Positions 34,801-46,900 of a stretch of DNA of 64,000 nt are shown here, one piece after another (the first letter of the stretch is position 1; the number at the start of each line of letters is the position of its first letter). The notes below the pieces were generated by a model that was not told the origin of the DNA, did not search any database, and was given only the letters and a program-made list of their open reading frames with translations. The translations under genes were made by a program, and so were the position numbers. Source of the DNA: Klebsormidium nitens (lineage: Eukaryota > Streptophyta > Klebsormidiophyceae > Klebsormidiales > Klebsormidiaceae); contig DF237324.1 in NCBI GenBank assembly GCA_000708835.1, forward strand, positions 27,932 through 91,931, read 5' to 3'.

Positions 34801-35785
34801 AGAAGGGTCTGGAAGACCCCGCATAACGCCTTTTTATCCTTGATCAGTCTACATAACTGCACAAAAAAGGGGAAATGATATCAGGGACACGTGTAGGGGA
34901 GTATGCGTTTCCCTTTCGAAAGAATCTGCAACTTCACTGGAGCGCCCTTGACCTTTTGCTTCCAGGCAGTTACTCCCGATCAGAACTGCCCCTCTTGAAC
35001 TTGTGCGTTTCTACGCAAGTTGGACTGCAACGCTTTCACCAAAGCAACAGCAACCAATGCAGAACGTCAATGAGTCTGTTTCAATTGAAGAGCTGAAGCG
35101 ATCACTGAGAGAGAACAAAGCCTATCACATGATGTTTCTAGAAGAACAGAGTCGCCGCACCTTCTTGTACGGCTTCGTAGGCTTCAATTGCAGCTGCTGC
35201 TCAATTGACGAGAGGGGCTTGTCGGCAACGACCTCATCGGTGACTGAAACAAACAAATCCGCAGCCTTGGCGAACTTCTTCTCTCCAACCGCTTGGAGGA
35301 AACTGTTCACGAACTTGGACTTGCCCTCCGCCTGTTTCAGAAAGCACCCTGACCGTAAGTGGTTGTTATGTTTGTCAAACTTTGCTGAGCTGCTCACTGC
35401 CCTTTCATAACCTGAATCATCACATCTAGAGGGTTGACATTGATCTATCTGAGTTCTCAGATGTATTCAAATGGCAGCAAGGGCAGTAATTTTCTAGCTG
35501 GGATGTGTAGTGAAAATTGCTTCCCAGTTGCCTGGACTGAACATCAAATGCTCCAGCTAACACATGGCCCAGTTATCAGTGTCTCATGGCTTCCTGTTGA
35601 TTCCTCAATTATGCATCCTCAGCGTTGCATCTTGTAATGCAGACTCCAAATTGCAAAGCGCCTTCACGAAGTAGGGAGCAGCACTCACCATCTTGCACAG
35701 GAAGTCGCTCTCCTCGCAGGCAACCAGAAGCCAGAAACAAACACAATCTGACGCACTAAGCGTCTGATCCAAACGGAGTATTCTG
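31852..35785 (-). CDS. Helical-repeat protein with MYND-like zinc finger (partial model)
   Basis: Resolved exons on the minus strand are: an open stretch ending at 35689 (LLVACEESDFLCKM), 35331-35161, 34856-34722, 34315-32399 and 31944-31852. All junctions are phase 0. The large exon is leucine-rich and helical (for example GTMTAFSNLASNPPE, LHRLLFNLCNVCG-like stretches), resembling ARM/HEAT-type repeats. The 31944-31852 exon ends LCSACHGAQYCSRECQ at GTAAGT, which fits the second half of a MYND zinc finger (CxxC, YCSxxCQ); the first cysteines span the preceding junction (PCSRL/ACTG), though the spacing is looser than consensus. MYND fingers bind proline-rich partner peptides. Neither the start nor the last exon (with the expected HxxxC) was found. 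An in-frame TAG interrupts the big exon at 33289-33287. The gene family was not recognised. Confidence 0.6.
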
Positions 35786-36275
35786 TCAGCAGTGCTTCAT
35801 GCGCAAGGTCCAGGGCCCACTCGCTCTATATTGAGATGACGCAGCACGCCCTGCACGCCCGAGCTCGCCTAGCCGCAGCATTTGGGGCGCTTTGCCTATC
35901 GAACAACCTTACAGCTACCGTACAACAACAACTGCAAGCTCGAGTGTTGTCCAGACAGTGTTTTAGAGACGTTGGTCAGCTCTGCAGCTCTAGACGTCAG
36001 TCTGTTTCGGCTGGCAGAAGCTGCGTGGTCCCCCTGCTCCTGTTGATGTCAGGTCAGCAAGTCGTCAGCATCAACAAATCAAGAACTGCCATGTCAGCAA
36101 AAGAGACCACTTCTGGTGACGTGGCTGGGCATGGGCATGGTCATGTCTGCTGCAGCACCAGCACAGTGCTCAACCACCCAAACAAAAGGAAGGGGGAGCT
36201 CAACTGAGCGCAGAAGGGGTTCCCAACTCGGAGGAGGAGCACTATAGTGGCAAGCAGCTCATTCACTTACAATCT

Positions 36276-36284
36276 TATATAAAG
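36276..36284 (+). promoter_or_regulatory. TATA box of the TLC-domain gene
   Basis: TATATAAAG lies 63-71 bp upstream of the ATG at 36347, a typical distance if the leader is short. The same 0.5 kb region separates this gene from the start of the oppositely oriented MYND gene, so the two may share a bidirectional promoter. Confidence 0.5.
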
Positions 36285-36346
36285 TTGGTGTTCGCCAAGC
36301 AAACTTGAGGTCAATCAAATTCGTTTGCGGCAGCCCCTGAAACGTC

Positions 36347-38618
36347 ATGGTGAAGCAGCAGCAGCAGCAGCTGGAGCTCCTTTTGGCTGCAGTGACAGAG
36401 AAGTCGGCTGAAATACGGCGTACACACCCTGGAGGGTTTTTCCCTGAGCTTGACGTTGTCTCAGAGGTGCTCTTGCTCACCGTGGGATGGGCGCTTCTGT
36501 TCATTGTTCTGCGCTTCTTCGTATTCTCAAAGTTGTCGTACGATTTTAACAATCGCCTAGTGTCAGTCATCCACTGCCTGGTAGTCTTTCCCCTCGCATT
36601 ACAGACTCTGAATTGGAGCGATCCTCTTGGTAACGTCGGGGGCATCAGCACCAATAAAGAGGTATGTAAGCGCCTGGCCATGTAGCCCCGATTGATCTGA
36701 TGCTGTTCTGTTGTACATCTATCCAACTTTGAAGAAGGGTGCTGAGACTCAGGTGGTATGGTTAGAGGAGACAAGGGAAGGGACTCCAGCATGCCTAACC
36801 TGACTTGTTGGACTTGGAACATGTGAATTGCACTTGATTGTGCTGTATGCAAGGAGTGCCAATTTACTTCAACTCCCTGAGCAACCTATAGCACTGTCCA
36901 CCTCACGTCAAATCGTTCTGCCAGAATCTCTCTGCTCAAGTCTTCTGTTGTACTTTTACCAGCGTGCTGTATCTGACATTGTTTCTCTGTCCAGGGCCGG
37001 ATCCTTGAAATCAGCTCTGCCTACTTTATCTATGACCTCATTGGCTGCACATTGGATGCGAGCACGCGGGACATTTCCATGTCAGTACACCATATCGTCT
37101 CCTTGTTAGGCATGGGTTGGGGCCTCTTCTCGCACACGGTGAGCCGGAGCAATATTGTCAGGCCTGTCATCAGGTACTGTGGTGCATCGGGTCGGTGGCA
37201 GGAAGGGCCTCATAGATCAGGTCTCTCACTTTATCCCCTTGTGGAAGGGAGAATTCAAAGCTACAGCTTTGAGCATGAGGAAAAAGCTCCCTTATCATCA
37301 CTCATTGTATGTGTTGTAGAGTAAATGTTGAAGGTCTCAATTGTCTTTGTGAATGACAGTATATGTTGAAGAGCGGCTTCTCAACCAGAGGACTTTCTTG
37401 ACATTTTCCCACACATTAAGAACTGATTTCGATGTTGTTGCAGGATGGGAATGAGCTGGTGGTTTGCTTGGCTCTTGTCGAGATTTCGAATCCCTGTATG
37501 CACACCAGGGAGTTCATTAAGGAGTTTGGCCTGACAGGGACAGCGGTCGAGATGGCCAACAACGTGAGTCCAGCTTACTACAAATACCTTAAAGCATGCT
37601 CCTTCCCAAGTTGACCGACATTGTGAACGTTCAAGATTGTCAACTTTCTCAAGCTTTGGTCTCCTGGGGGAAGTTCAGAGATGCACTTGAGCTGGACTCA
37701 AGTCTGCTGGACTCAGGAGTGTCGAATCGGCTTTTTATTGCGAGGCCTCAAAAAGGAGCGCCAGGGCTTCTCATCTTAAAAACAGTTTTGGTTGAACTAA
37801 GGTGTACCGTGTTCTATGGGACTCTTTTACCGGGATCCTCTGATCGGTCTGTCTCTGTTTGCTGCAGCTCCTGTTTGCTGCTACCTTCACAGTCGCGCGC
37901 GTGGTCTTTGGGCCTATCCTAACATACAAAACGATAGCCTCCACCAAGCCACCCCTCCCAATCAAGGTGAGTGCTCGTCCTGTGCTGTACTGCCGGTGGC
38001 AGCGTAACTTCCGGAAAGTTTAGTTGTGAGCGAAGTGGAAGACGACTCAAGGAGGAAGTATCTGGGTTGGATTTCTAGCATCAAAGGATGTCACTTTCCT
38101 TTTTGTCCTTTTTGTTCCACCTTCTTGTGCCATGATAGAACTGGACTGGTCCGAATCCGCTGTTGGCTTGCATCTGAGGTAGATTAAATAGGCCCAAAAC
38201 GTGCGGATACATTGGGATGCAATCCGTTCGAGCTAGGCTTTTGGTCCTGCCCTTGGACTGGCCTTAAAGTTGGCCTTAGTGCTATTTCTTAATTGCCCCT
38301 AAATGAGAGTGCTCGAGGCCCTCGAGACTGGCGGTTTCGTCCTCAAATATCGACCTTGGTTGCTTATAGCTACAGCGAATCGTTCGTCATGCAAAGTCGT
38401 CTTTTGGAAGGTCCTGGGAGGTCCGTCGTTCCAGCGTCTGTAGCGAACTTTGGCATGGGATGCGACGGGTCTAGCATGTTCGATAAGGTGACAATTTCTT
38501 TATGCAGATCGGTGCAGGAGCCCTCCAGGTTGTCAGCACATACTGGTGGTATCTGGTCGCCAGGATGGTGTATTACAAAGTCGTCAAAGGACGGGGTCGC
38601 AAAGCTAAGAAGACCTGA
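36347..38618 (+). CDS. TLC-domain (TRAM-LAG1-CLN8) membrane protein
   Basis: Five exons (36347-36661, 36995-37138, 37444-37563, 37868-37966, 38508-38618) join in phase 0 throughout to encode 262 aa. Hydrophobic segments appear in each exon: LLLTVGWALLFIVLRFFVF, VIHCLVVFPLALQ, AYFIYDLIGC, HHIVSLLGMGWGLF, ELVVCLALVEISNP, LLFAATFTVARVVFGPILTY and a last one around VVSTYWWYLVARMVYY. The VHH at the start of the fourth segment and EISNPCMHTRE are characteristic of TLC-domain proteins. The protein ends in a basic tail (KGRGRKAKKT), which may act in endoplasmic reticulum retention. TLC proteins of this small type are multi-pass membrane proteins linked to lipid sensing or membrane composition; LAG1-type ceramide synthases are longer and carry a Lag1 HH motif context not clearly seen here. 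Confidence 0.88.
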
Positions 38619-40986
38619 TATGAAAGAGTATATATCTAGGTTACTTGGTTAGCCCCACATTACTGGAAAGTAATGTTAAGGCCCCCAATTGACCATGTGT
38701 GTGATTATGCTTATTGAAGAGTTGGGAAATGGTAAATCCAATTAGAAGCAGGTTTCCGAAGTGCCAAAGTCTAAAGGTGCGATTCTTTCATCTGTGTGCA
38801 TCTGCCCTGATGAGCACAGGCCACTGTCTCACGACGGTGTCACTTGGATTGTCTGAAGGTCATGAAGTTCGCAATGAAATTATGAGGTTAATTACTATTA
38901 GCGTGGCATCTTGTCACTGTTACCCAGCGAATGCAAAAATTGACAAACATCTATCATCTGAGCGCAACCGTCTCCACATATATGGACGGTTATATATATT
39001 GATCTTTTGGCGAGCCTGCATACTTTGTTCATCTGTGCCCGTTAAGACGTGCAGAGCTCATAGCAAACAGGAAAACCGTCGACTAATTAAGCCTGTCATG
39101 GCTCCGAAACGATATGTTAATCAAACATTCACAACTACAATCACATAGTATGAACCTTATACTAACATGTCTAGCGAGCATATCAAGGTACGTGGTGCAA
39201 TCAAGGAGACTATAGTAGTGCCAGCAATGGTAACCGCATAATATAACCGGTTATATTATGCGGTTACTCCAGCTGGCCGGTGCCAAGCGATGGAAAGCGG
39301 CATGAAGCAGGCCCAACCTCCCGGCCATACCGGCTACTAAAATGACTAATATTTAATCGTCGTTATCAATCTTGAACTTATATCGAACATATGCTTAACG
39401 CGCTCTTCGAATTCACAAGTGGGACATGGTTAGTGCACGCCCAGGCGCACAGCAGCTAACCACCGTTAACTTTACACTGCCTTTATATCATCGATACAAA
39501 ACTGTATCTGTACGGTAAACGTACGGCCGCATTCATGCCATGGGCGCCACGATTAAGTAGTTGATATAGAAGCTTCCACGACGACCATGCATGCGTGAGG
39601 CTAAATTCTCTAGCTAGAAATCTTGAATCTCTTTACCAGGCGGGCTCACTGAGTCACTCAATCATCGTACACACACCTAGCATACTATTGACCTCCGAAG
39701 TTGCATAAGCATGAGCCAATAGCTTACAATATTGCCACCGGTGGTCTGATCGGCCCGTGCTCAACGACCGTTACTCACTGTCTGCAAGCAGCTGTTACTG
39801 GCCGAGGTAGTCATTGCAACAGGGTTTGACATACTCTTGTGGACCTTGTGCATGCAGGTGCGCACTTAATGCGATTATAAGGGACAAAGTTGCGGGCGGC
39901 CCGTTCGTTGCATACTCGTTAACGCATTTCGATGAAAAAGACGCTTTGGCTCATCCGTGTTGATTGTGATTTCACCCTCATGATCTCTGTCAGTTCTGGA
40001 TCTTTGCTAACATCTACATATTTATGGTGTATTTATGGTTGCTCAGAGCATCTGACACCCATCGCCAGCTTTTTAGCTTTTCTTGGCTGGGTTTCATCAG
40101 TAACGACAATCCTGACCACGGGTTTGACTGGGCCTGCTGCCGTTGGAGGGGTTAAAGTGCATAGATTGACTGGTGTCCGGCGCTTATTTCTTGGTGAGAG
40201 CGGCGACGTATACCCAAATGGAGCATACGAAGGAGACGTCGTACGGTTTGACGTACCTGCACGATTGCGGTTCAAAGCCTTTTACTTTTGAGCAGGCAGA
40301 ATCTTCCAGATTTATGTTACGTTCCTGATTCGACTACCTGGGCGGTTCGATCTGTCACTCTCTTCCGAGATTTCCGAGTTTGCATTTCAAACGGAAGCTC
40401 GCATCTGGCCAAGCCTTGGAAATGCCGCAGACGATGTTACAATACAACCAATCGCTTGTTGTCGATTTGTTCTGAGCTAGGAAGCGCTGAAGTGCCAATA
40501 AAATTCTGAGCCAATGACCACGTCGTTGAATGAGGGAAACAAATCAGCTCAGAGAAGGACGACCGGCTCCACAACGTCGTCAAAAGTCGACAGGAGAACA
40601 TTAATCGAAGACAGTTGTGACGGGAGTCGGAGCAATTTGCGAAATTAGGAGGTTAGTTTTGGGTTTGAATCTGAGCACTTCGTCAATTAGCTGGCGGCGT
40701 CGGCAACCCGGAACATCAATCTCTTGCACCTTTCGCAGAGGACGCAAGACGTGTTCGCCCCAGTGCTTGGCGCTCCCAAAGCGGATTAAAAACGTATCAG
40801 AAAGCATTTCTCGAGAGTCACTTTGATAGGCTGTACTCTTGGGCCTCGGACTTACGACTTTGAATAGAATTCTTGGAAATTTTCTCTGCCGTCTTGATCA
40901 CGTTCTTGAAACGCAACATCTCCCTCCAGTTCGGCGATGACAACGCCTCTCAGACGCTTCAAAAGAAAACATCGACGCGTGCCCAC
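38619..40986. other. Convergent intergenic stretch with AT-rich island
   Basis: This lies between the TLC gene stop and the CC2D2A stop. Bases 38880-39900 differ from the surrounding DNA: AT-rich, with ATATATAT, CATGCATGCG and GCCGG words, and they contain a perfect 38 bp palindrome. A plus-strand frame at 39932-40291 (119 codons) has two hydrophobic stretches but no support. A last CC2D2A exon might be hidden in 40300-40980, but I could not identify one. Confidence 0.45.
39230..39267. repeat. Perfect 38 bp palindrome
   Basis: GTAACCGCATAATATAACC is followed directly by its exact reverse complement with no spacer. It sits in the AT-rich island and could form a cruciform, or be the joined inverted ends of a small transposon or an excision remnant. 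Confidence 0.9.
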
Positions 40987-43900
40987 TCACGTCGCGACCG
41001 CAAACTCGACGTCCTTGTGGTACTTGTGCTGGATGTGCGTACTCAGAACCGCGTCCGTAACCGCGGACCCGTCCGTAAACGGCAGGTTCAGCGGGAAGCC
41101 CACGATGTCGTAATTCTTGAGCACGGGCGCGAGCATCGCATAATTGTCCGCGGCCGCGACCGCGTACCGCCGCGCGGCCGCGCCGGCCGCGGAGCGCGGG
41201 TCGTCCGGGTCGAGGATGACGTCAGGCGGCTGCGGCAGTGGCGCGGAGAGCGCGTCGTGCTCAAGGTCGCGCAGGAGCTCCTTGAGAATGCGCGAGCACC
41301 TGCGCGCGCGGTTAGGAGGGTAAGTTATGAGTGAACCTTTGGTGGTTTAGGAGTGTAGATGAGTAGGAAGGTAAATAGATTGCTAGGACATCTTCCTCGT
41401 TCGTGACGGTTGGGCTGGCCCCTTCAAAATGGTCTGCGCAGGACTCGTTGACAACCTGTTGTAGCGCCCACCGATTGACCTTGCTCCCCTCTTTGGATCG
41501 ATCACGTCTCCTCGTCTCAGAGGTCAATTGAGTTCCTAAGGTTGTGAGCTTCCAACAAGTTCTAGCATCTCACCTTCTGTTGAAGTGCGTGTACACGAGT
41601 TTCCTGGCCGCGGTGATTGCGTCCATAACCTCCCGCTCCAGGCACGCCTCCAGCTCCTTGTAAAAGTCGCCGGGCAAACTCACGTACTGAACCGGGACCT
41701 GAGGTAAGGCGTTAATGGAAAGGGTTAGGTTTCGCGTCGACCGAAATGGCTGAGCGCTCATCTCCGGTCCTCCGGACCAATGAGAACGCTTCAATCGATC
41801 ACGTGGCATGAGAAGTACAGACCTGGTACAGACGTTTGCTAGAGAGGCAGTGTACTAAGCTGTACGCGGAGCGGAGATGCAAAGCTTGTGAGCCTGGCAG
41901 TTTTCGCTCGACGCGGAACCTTAGGCACCAGACTCTCCGGTCGGTTGGTCCTTCTGGGGCAGTCGACTTCGAGAAGGGGCAGCGTGGTGCAACGGAAGGT
42001 AGAAAGCGGTCGACGGACCTCGCTTTCTGTTCTAGCGATGCGACAAAACCTCTATCAAAAGCTAGAGGAAGTCGTGGGGACGAGTATGACGTCAGCGACA
42101 AGCAGCCGCCTCAAACCTCTTGATTCGTCCCGAAGTGGCGCGCTCCCGCATTCACGGACATCGCACCGAGCGAAAAAACACGTAGCGCCGAGAGTCCTCC
42201 GGAATATGCCGTCGCCGGTCCACACTGACAAAAACGCTCGCGTTCTCCAATCTGGCTATACTTTCAGGTCTATAGGTGTTCTTGCTATGAAAATCATTTC
42301 CCGAGTCGTACCTGGACGCTTCCGAGGTCCCTGTGCGGGAAGGCCTTGTCGGCGAAGAAGGGCCGCCAGCAGCGCGGGTCGTTGAGGCGCCAACTGATCT
42401 CCCACGGGGCCCCCACCGGCTGGACGTTGGCCCAGATGTTGTGCTCGTTGAACACGACGCCCACCTGACGCAGGAATGACGTCACGATCGACGGCAGCCT
42501 TGGAAAACCCAAATACAGATGTGGCTCGGACACGATCATGATAGCGAAGAAAGGAAGGGAGCACGGGTGCAGGTCATCTTGTTGGCCGTCTTACTTGTGA
42601 AGGATTTCTGCTGCGGATCTGTGAAAGATACGAATTTATAGGCACGAGGCATCTGCTTTCGCGTTTCTTCACGGAGAATAATTGGATAAGGATGCAGAAA
42701 AGACGCTCGGTGCTTAAAGACCTCTGAGAATAAACTACAAGGAACTGCGACCAGCGATCCTGAAAGTCATAGAACTTCAAGAGCCCGTTATTTTTTATCT
42801 TCCATCCTGGGAGTCTTGGAAGCAACCGCTTGAACCAGTCCTCGTTCTCGATTGAACCCTTCACCGAAAGCACAAAATTGAGGTTTAAAACCCTGACATT
42901 TTTGAAGACCAAAACCCCAAAACCCTCACCTGGCGCAGCTCGCAGCTCGCGTCCTCCGCGGCGTACACGCGCCCCGTGCTCGCATTCCAAACCCTAGTGA
43001 CGTCATGCGCGTCGCCGGCCGCGCCGTCGCCCGCGATCGTTACCACGCACGCGGCCTCGGCGTCCCGCGTGCCCACTCCCAGCGCAACATACGCCGGCCA
43101 GCCGGAGTGCAGAAAGTAATTGCACAACGTCAGCGCGTGCTCCTCCGAGTCGCCCGCGCACAACGACAGGAAATCGCGGCACGTCATCCACACGTCCTGC
43201 GCAAGCGAAGGGTTCGGAGAATCGTTCAGGACGCCTGAATTTCTACAACTTAGGGGCAGAGCCTGTGTTCCAAAGAGATTGATTCTGCTTCAAATACTAT
43301 AAGAAGCTTTTGTCGAAGCCGGGAACCTGGAAAGCGCGTTCTGATCCGGGTAAGCCGTGCAGCGCGGCTGAGCTCTGCACCCACGTAAAGCATACGCGTA
43401 CCTCGCGCCAAACTCGCCGCTTGTGTTCAATTCCAACGGACCCTTCTACGAATTCGATCCAAAGATCTCTTCGTCGCATTCTTATCTCCCAGGTATTTGA
43501 ACCTTGGCTTCGCAATGCGCGCATGCTATATCGACCATTTCAACTTTCCTTGTTAGTTTTTAGAAACATACCCTAATCAAGGGTTTTACCATTAAAGGAG
43601 GGGCATGGGTTAAGGCAGACCCTTGAACTACCTTCCTTGGACCAATCTGGTAGGAAAGCGATAGCTTCGCAAAGAGCGCCTGATGTCGGGAGTATTTAAC
43701 GTGCCCAAAAACAAGAATCTCACACGCTCCCACAACTTAATCAAAGCAACTCACCGCCCCCGCGCTCTGGAACGCCGCCCAATCCTCGACAAACGGCACC
43801 ATCGACACAAACCGCAGCAGGCGTCGCATGGCGACGTCTTTGGACCCGGGCCCTGCCGGGTCGTCGTCGAGGAGCGCGGGCGGCGGCGCGAGCGGGCTCA

Positions 43901-46900
43901 CGAAGCGCGGCAGAAAGATCGCGGCGCCCTCGTGATCGGTCGCGAGCGCCTAAAAGAAGGGTTTAAGAGGTTATCTCCCTTGGTTTTCTGCTTAGTCAGT
44001 AAAAGTGGGCTCGGTAAGCGCGGTAAACCGATCGCGGCGCCCTCGTGATCGGCCGCGAACACCTGAACAAAGGGCTTAGGGAATCTAGGGATATGGGCTT
44101 TGCGAAACCTAGAAATTGCGGCGGCGCGAGCGGGCTCACGAAGAAAGATCGCGGCGCCTTCATAGTCGGTCGCGAGCGCCTGAATCAAAGAGGTTGGAAG
44201 TTTTGATTATTGTGAGGCGTACGTCTTGGCTTCAGAAATGCGGCGCGACTGAGAGCGGGCTGAGGAAGCGCGGCATATCGCTGGGGCCCCCTCTCGGTTG
44301 GTCGTGAGCGGCTGAAAGGGGAAAATTCAAGAGATAAGAGGTTCTCGAGTAAGTGTGAAAGATTCGCTCTTCAAAAGCGGCTCGCAGAGCGCGGCGCATT
44401 CGCACTCGGTCGCCAGCGTTTGGACACGGGTTCTGAGTATTAACGTTGAGGGTTTCAATAAACCATCGCTTTTCTGGCGACTTTGTACTCAGATGTGGGG
44501 TGAAAGCCGCTCCTCGAAAGTAGTTTCACTGAAATGCGGCGCCCTCGTGCTTCATCTGGTTCTCCGTTCAGATTCTGTGATTTCGTGCGTTGAAAGGCGA
44601 AGAGTAGAAGTAAATGCACGCAAAAAACGTGACTGCAAGGAGGGCCAGGACGGGTCACGAAGTCAGGCAGAAAGATGGAGGCAATCTTATTGTCTTCCGA
44701 GGACCCAGAGAGAGGCCTGATAGTATGGGTTCAGAAGGGAGATGAGCGCAATGAGGCTGCTAGCCTCCCTCCTTGTCGCCTGCCGTCGCTGCACCTGAAT
44801 TAGTAGTGCTTGTGGTCAAGGAAAAGAGAAGCTTCTGGTCTGGACGAGCACAGTAAAACCCAGGATGACAGTCGCTTCCATGAGACCCTAAGAAAGTGGA
44901 AGCGTTTTTACCCACTAGTGTGCGCTCGTTCCACTTCACCATCGCTGTGCGCCTTTAAACTAATTTGTTGAAGTGCGGAAAACAACCTGAGAAGCAGCAA
45001 ATTTCTAAAATGGTCGCACCTTATTAAACAAGAAACTCCCTGGTATAAGCTTGTAGCCGGACCCTTCCGAGAATCAAGAAGGTTATCCGCTGACCCTACC
45101 TTGATAACCCGCCCTTTGCACACTGGCATGGCGAGCAGATCCCGCTGCCACACGTGAGCGTACCGCGCCAGGTCCTCTTCCTCGCCGCTCTGAACTTCCT
45201 CCGGAACCTGCGGAACCGGAACCGGCAGTCTGGGTTTACTTGAAGTTGCGCCTGATGCTTTTTCAAGTCTTCAAAAGATGTTCCGTATTTGAGCGGATCT
45301 AAAACAGTGACTTGGCTGGCGGCGCAAGTTTCTTAATCAAGAATTCTTTACGCGGCTGAGATTGGGCTGCTCAAGGAAAGTAATGATTTCATGACGACAG
45401 CTGAACGTTTGGCGCAACCAACCCGGTTGAGTCTCCCCTCTGGGTACGTAAAGCAAAGCCGCCGGTCACCGAAGAAAGCCTTTGCGTTGGTTTTAGCGAA
45501 CTTCATGGACGCACCAACACACGGCGCACTCATAGATGTGCAAACTTCTGTAATCGCCAACTTTCTGGAAGCTTCGACAGTGCACTGGATGACAGAGGGC
45601 TTTAGAATGTCGACATTCAGGGTTTTGATATCTGATCCGATCACGAGCTGCTGGGACGGCTGCCGGCATAGCATCGTATAACTGTAGTGCTACAGTCTGT
45701 AAAAACGTTCCAATTTAATCTTGAGGGGAATTCTACATCTGGGCTTTTGAGTGTCTGCCGCTGCTCACGTGCTGCGGGACGGCCAGCTGCGGCCGCAGCG
45801 TGGTATGTACAAGAGATAATTTCACAGTCATCTGGGCTTTCCATTCTGATTTCAGAACCCGTTGTTTCAGAATCCTTTTTCGGGTTTCAGAATCCGCTTA
45901 GAGTCTTGGAACCATTTTCTGGTTTCTAAACCCGCTTCCAATATTCGTTGGGGCAATCAATCTTTGTGTTGCCTGACAATTCAAATCTAAGTGAGTCTGA
46001 ATTTTCCACACCGCAGATCGTTAAATTGATCCCTTTGCTATTGAGTACCCTAGGGGCATAAAATTGGAAGAAAAAAAAAGTCTTTTTTTTTGGAACAAAA
46101 TTGAAAAATGTTGCTCACGTGCTGCGGCACCGCGAGCTGCGGTCGCAGCGTGATATGCAGCGTGAGCAGCGTGGCGGCCCCGTCGTGGAGCTGCTTGAAG
46201 CCCAGGTTGACCGGGGGGGTCTGCACCGGGAACGCGCCGTGCACGCCGCCCGCCTGGTAAATGCTCCCGGCCAGCAGGCTGGGGGAGGGAAAAGGACCCG
46301 GTTGAGATTTTGGTGACGAGAATTACATGGTGGAACTTGAGATATTGTATTCTCGTCACCTATTCTCCCGGCCAGCCGGCTGGGGGAGAGAAATGACCGG
46401 GGTTGGTCGTCCTGAGCGGACGGGCTTGAGGAGTCAACATGACGAGATGCGGCAGTGAGATGAGATCCACATCAGTCTGGTAGACATTTAAAACGAATTG
46501 AAGGGAGACTGTTGCGCGCGGACCTGCGTCAATTCGAGCTGCATCGGTGGCAAACGTGGAACTGATAGAACGAAATGACGCTTATCACCTGCTCTTTTGG
46601 ATGATCGAGAACGCAATTCTTTGATTCCGAACCTGCAAAAGCAGCATCTTCATCGAACGCTGTCTCATCCCAGACGTCAGTCAAACCGAACGGCCAAACA
46701 CTGACTGGAAGGTTGACGTTTATAAGTGACTCGAAAAGCGTTCAACGTGAAAAAGCCTCTGAAAGCCCGCAAATTTGAGAACCGATCAGTCAGACGAGCT
46801 GGCTGAGAACGGTACCCAAAGTAGCAACGAGCAGGTACCTGAAGGAACCGAGGTACCGCCTCTGTAGCGGCTGTTCTTGCTGCGACTCGGGGTTGTTGTC

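Noticed and set aside
39932-40291. 119-codon frame with hydrophobic stretches
   Set aside because: Isolated, no family resemblance, sits at the edge of an AT-rich island; probably chance.
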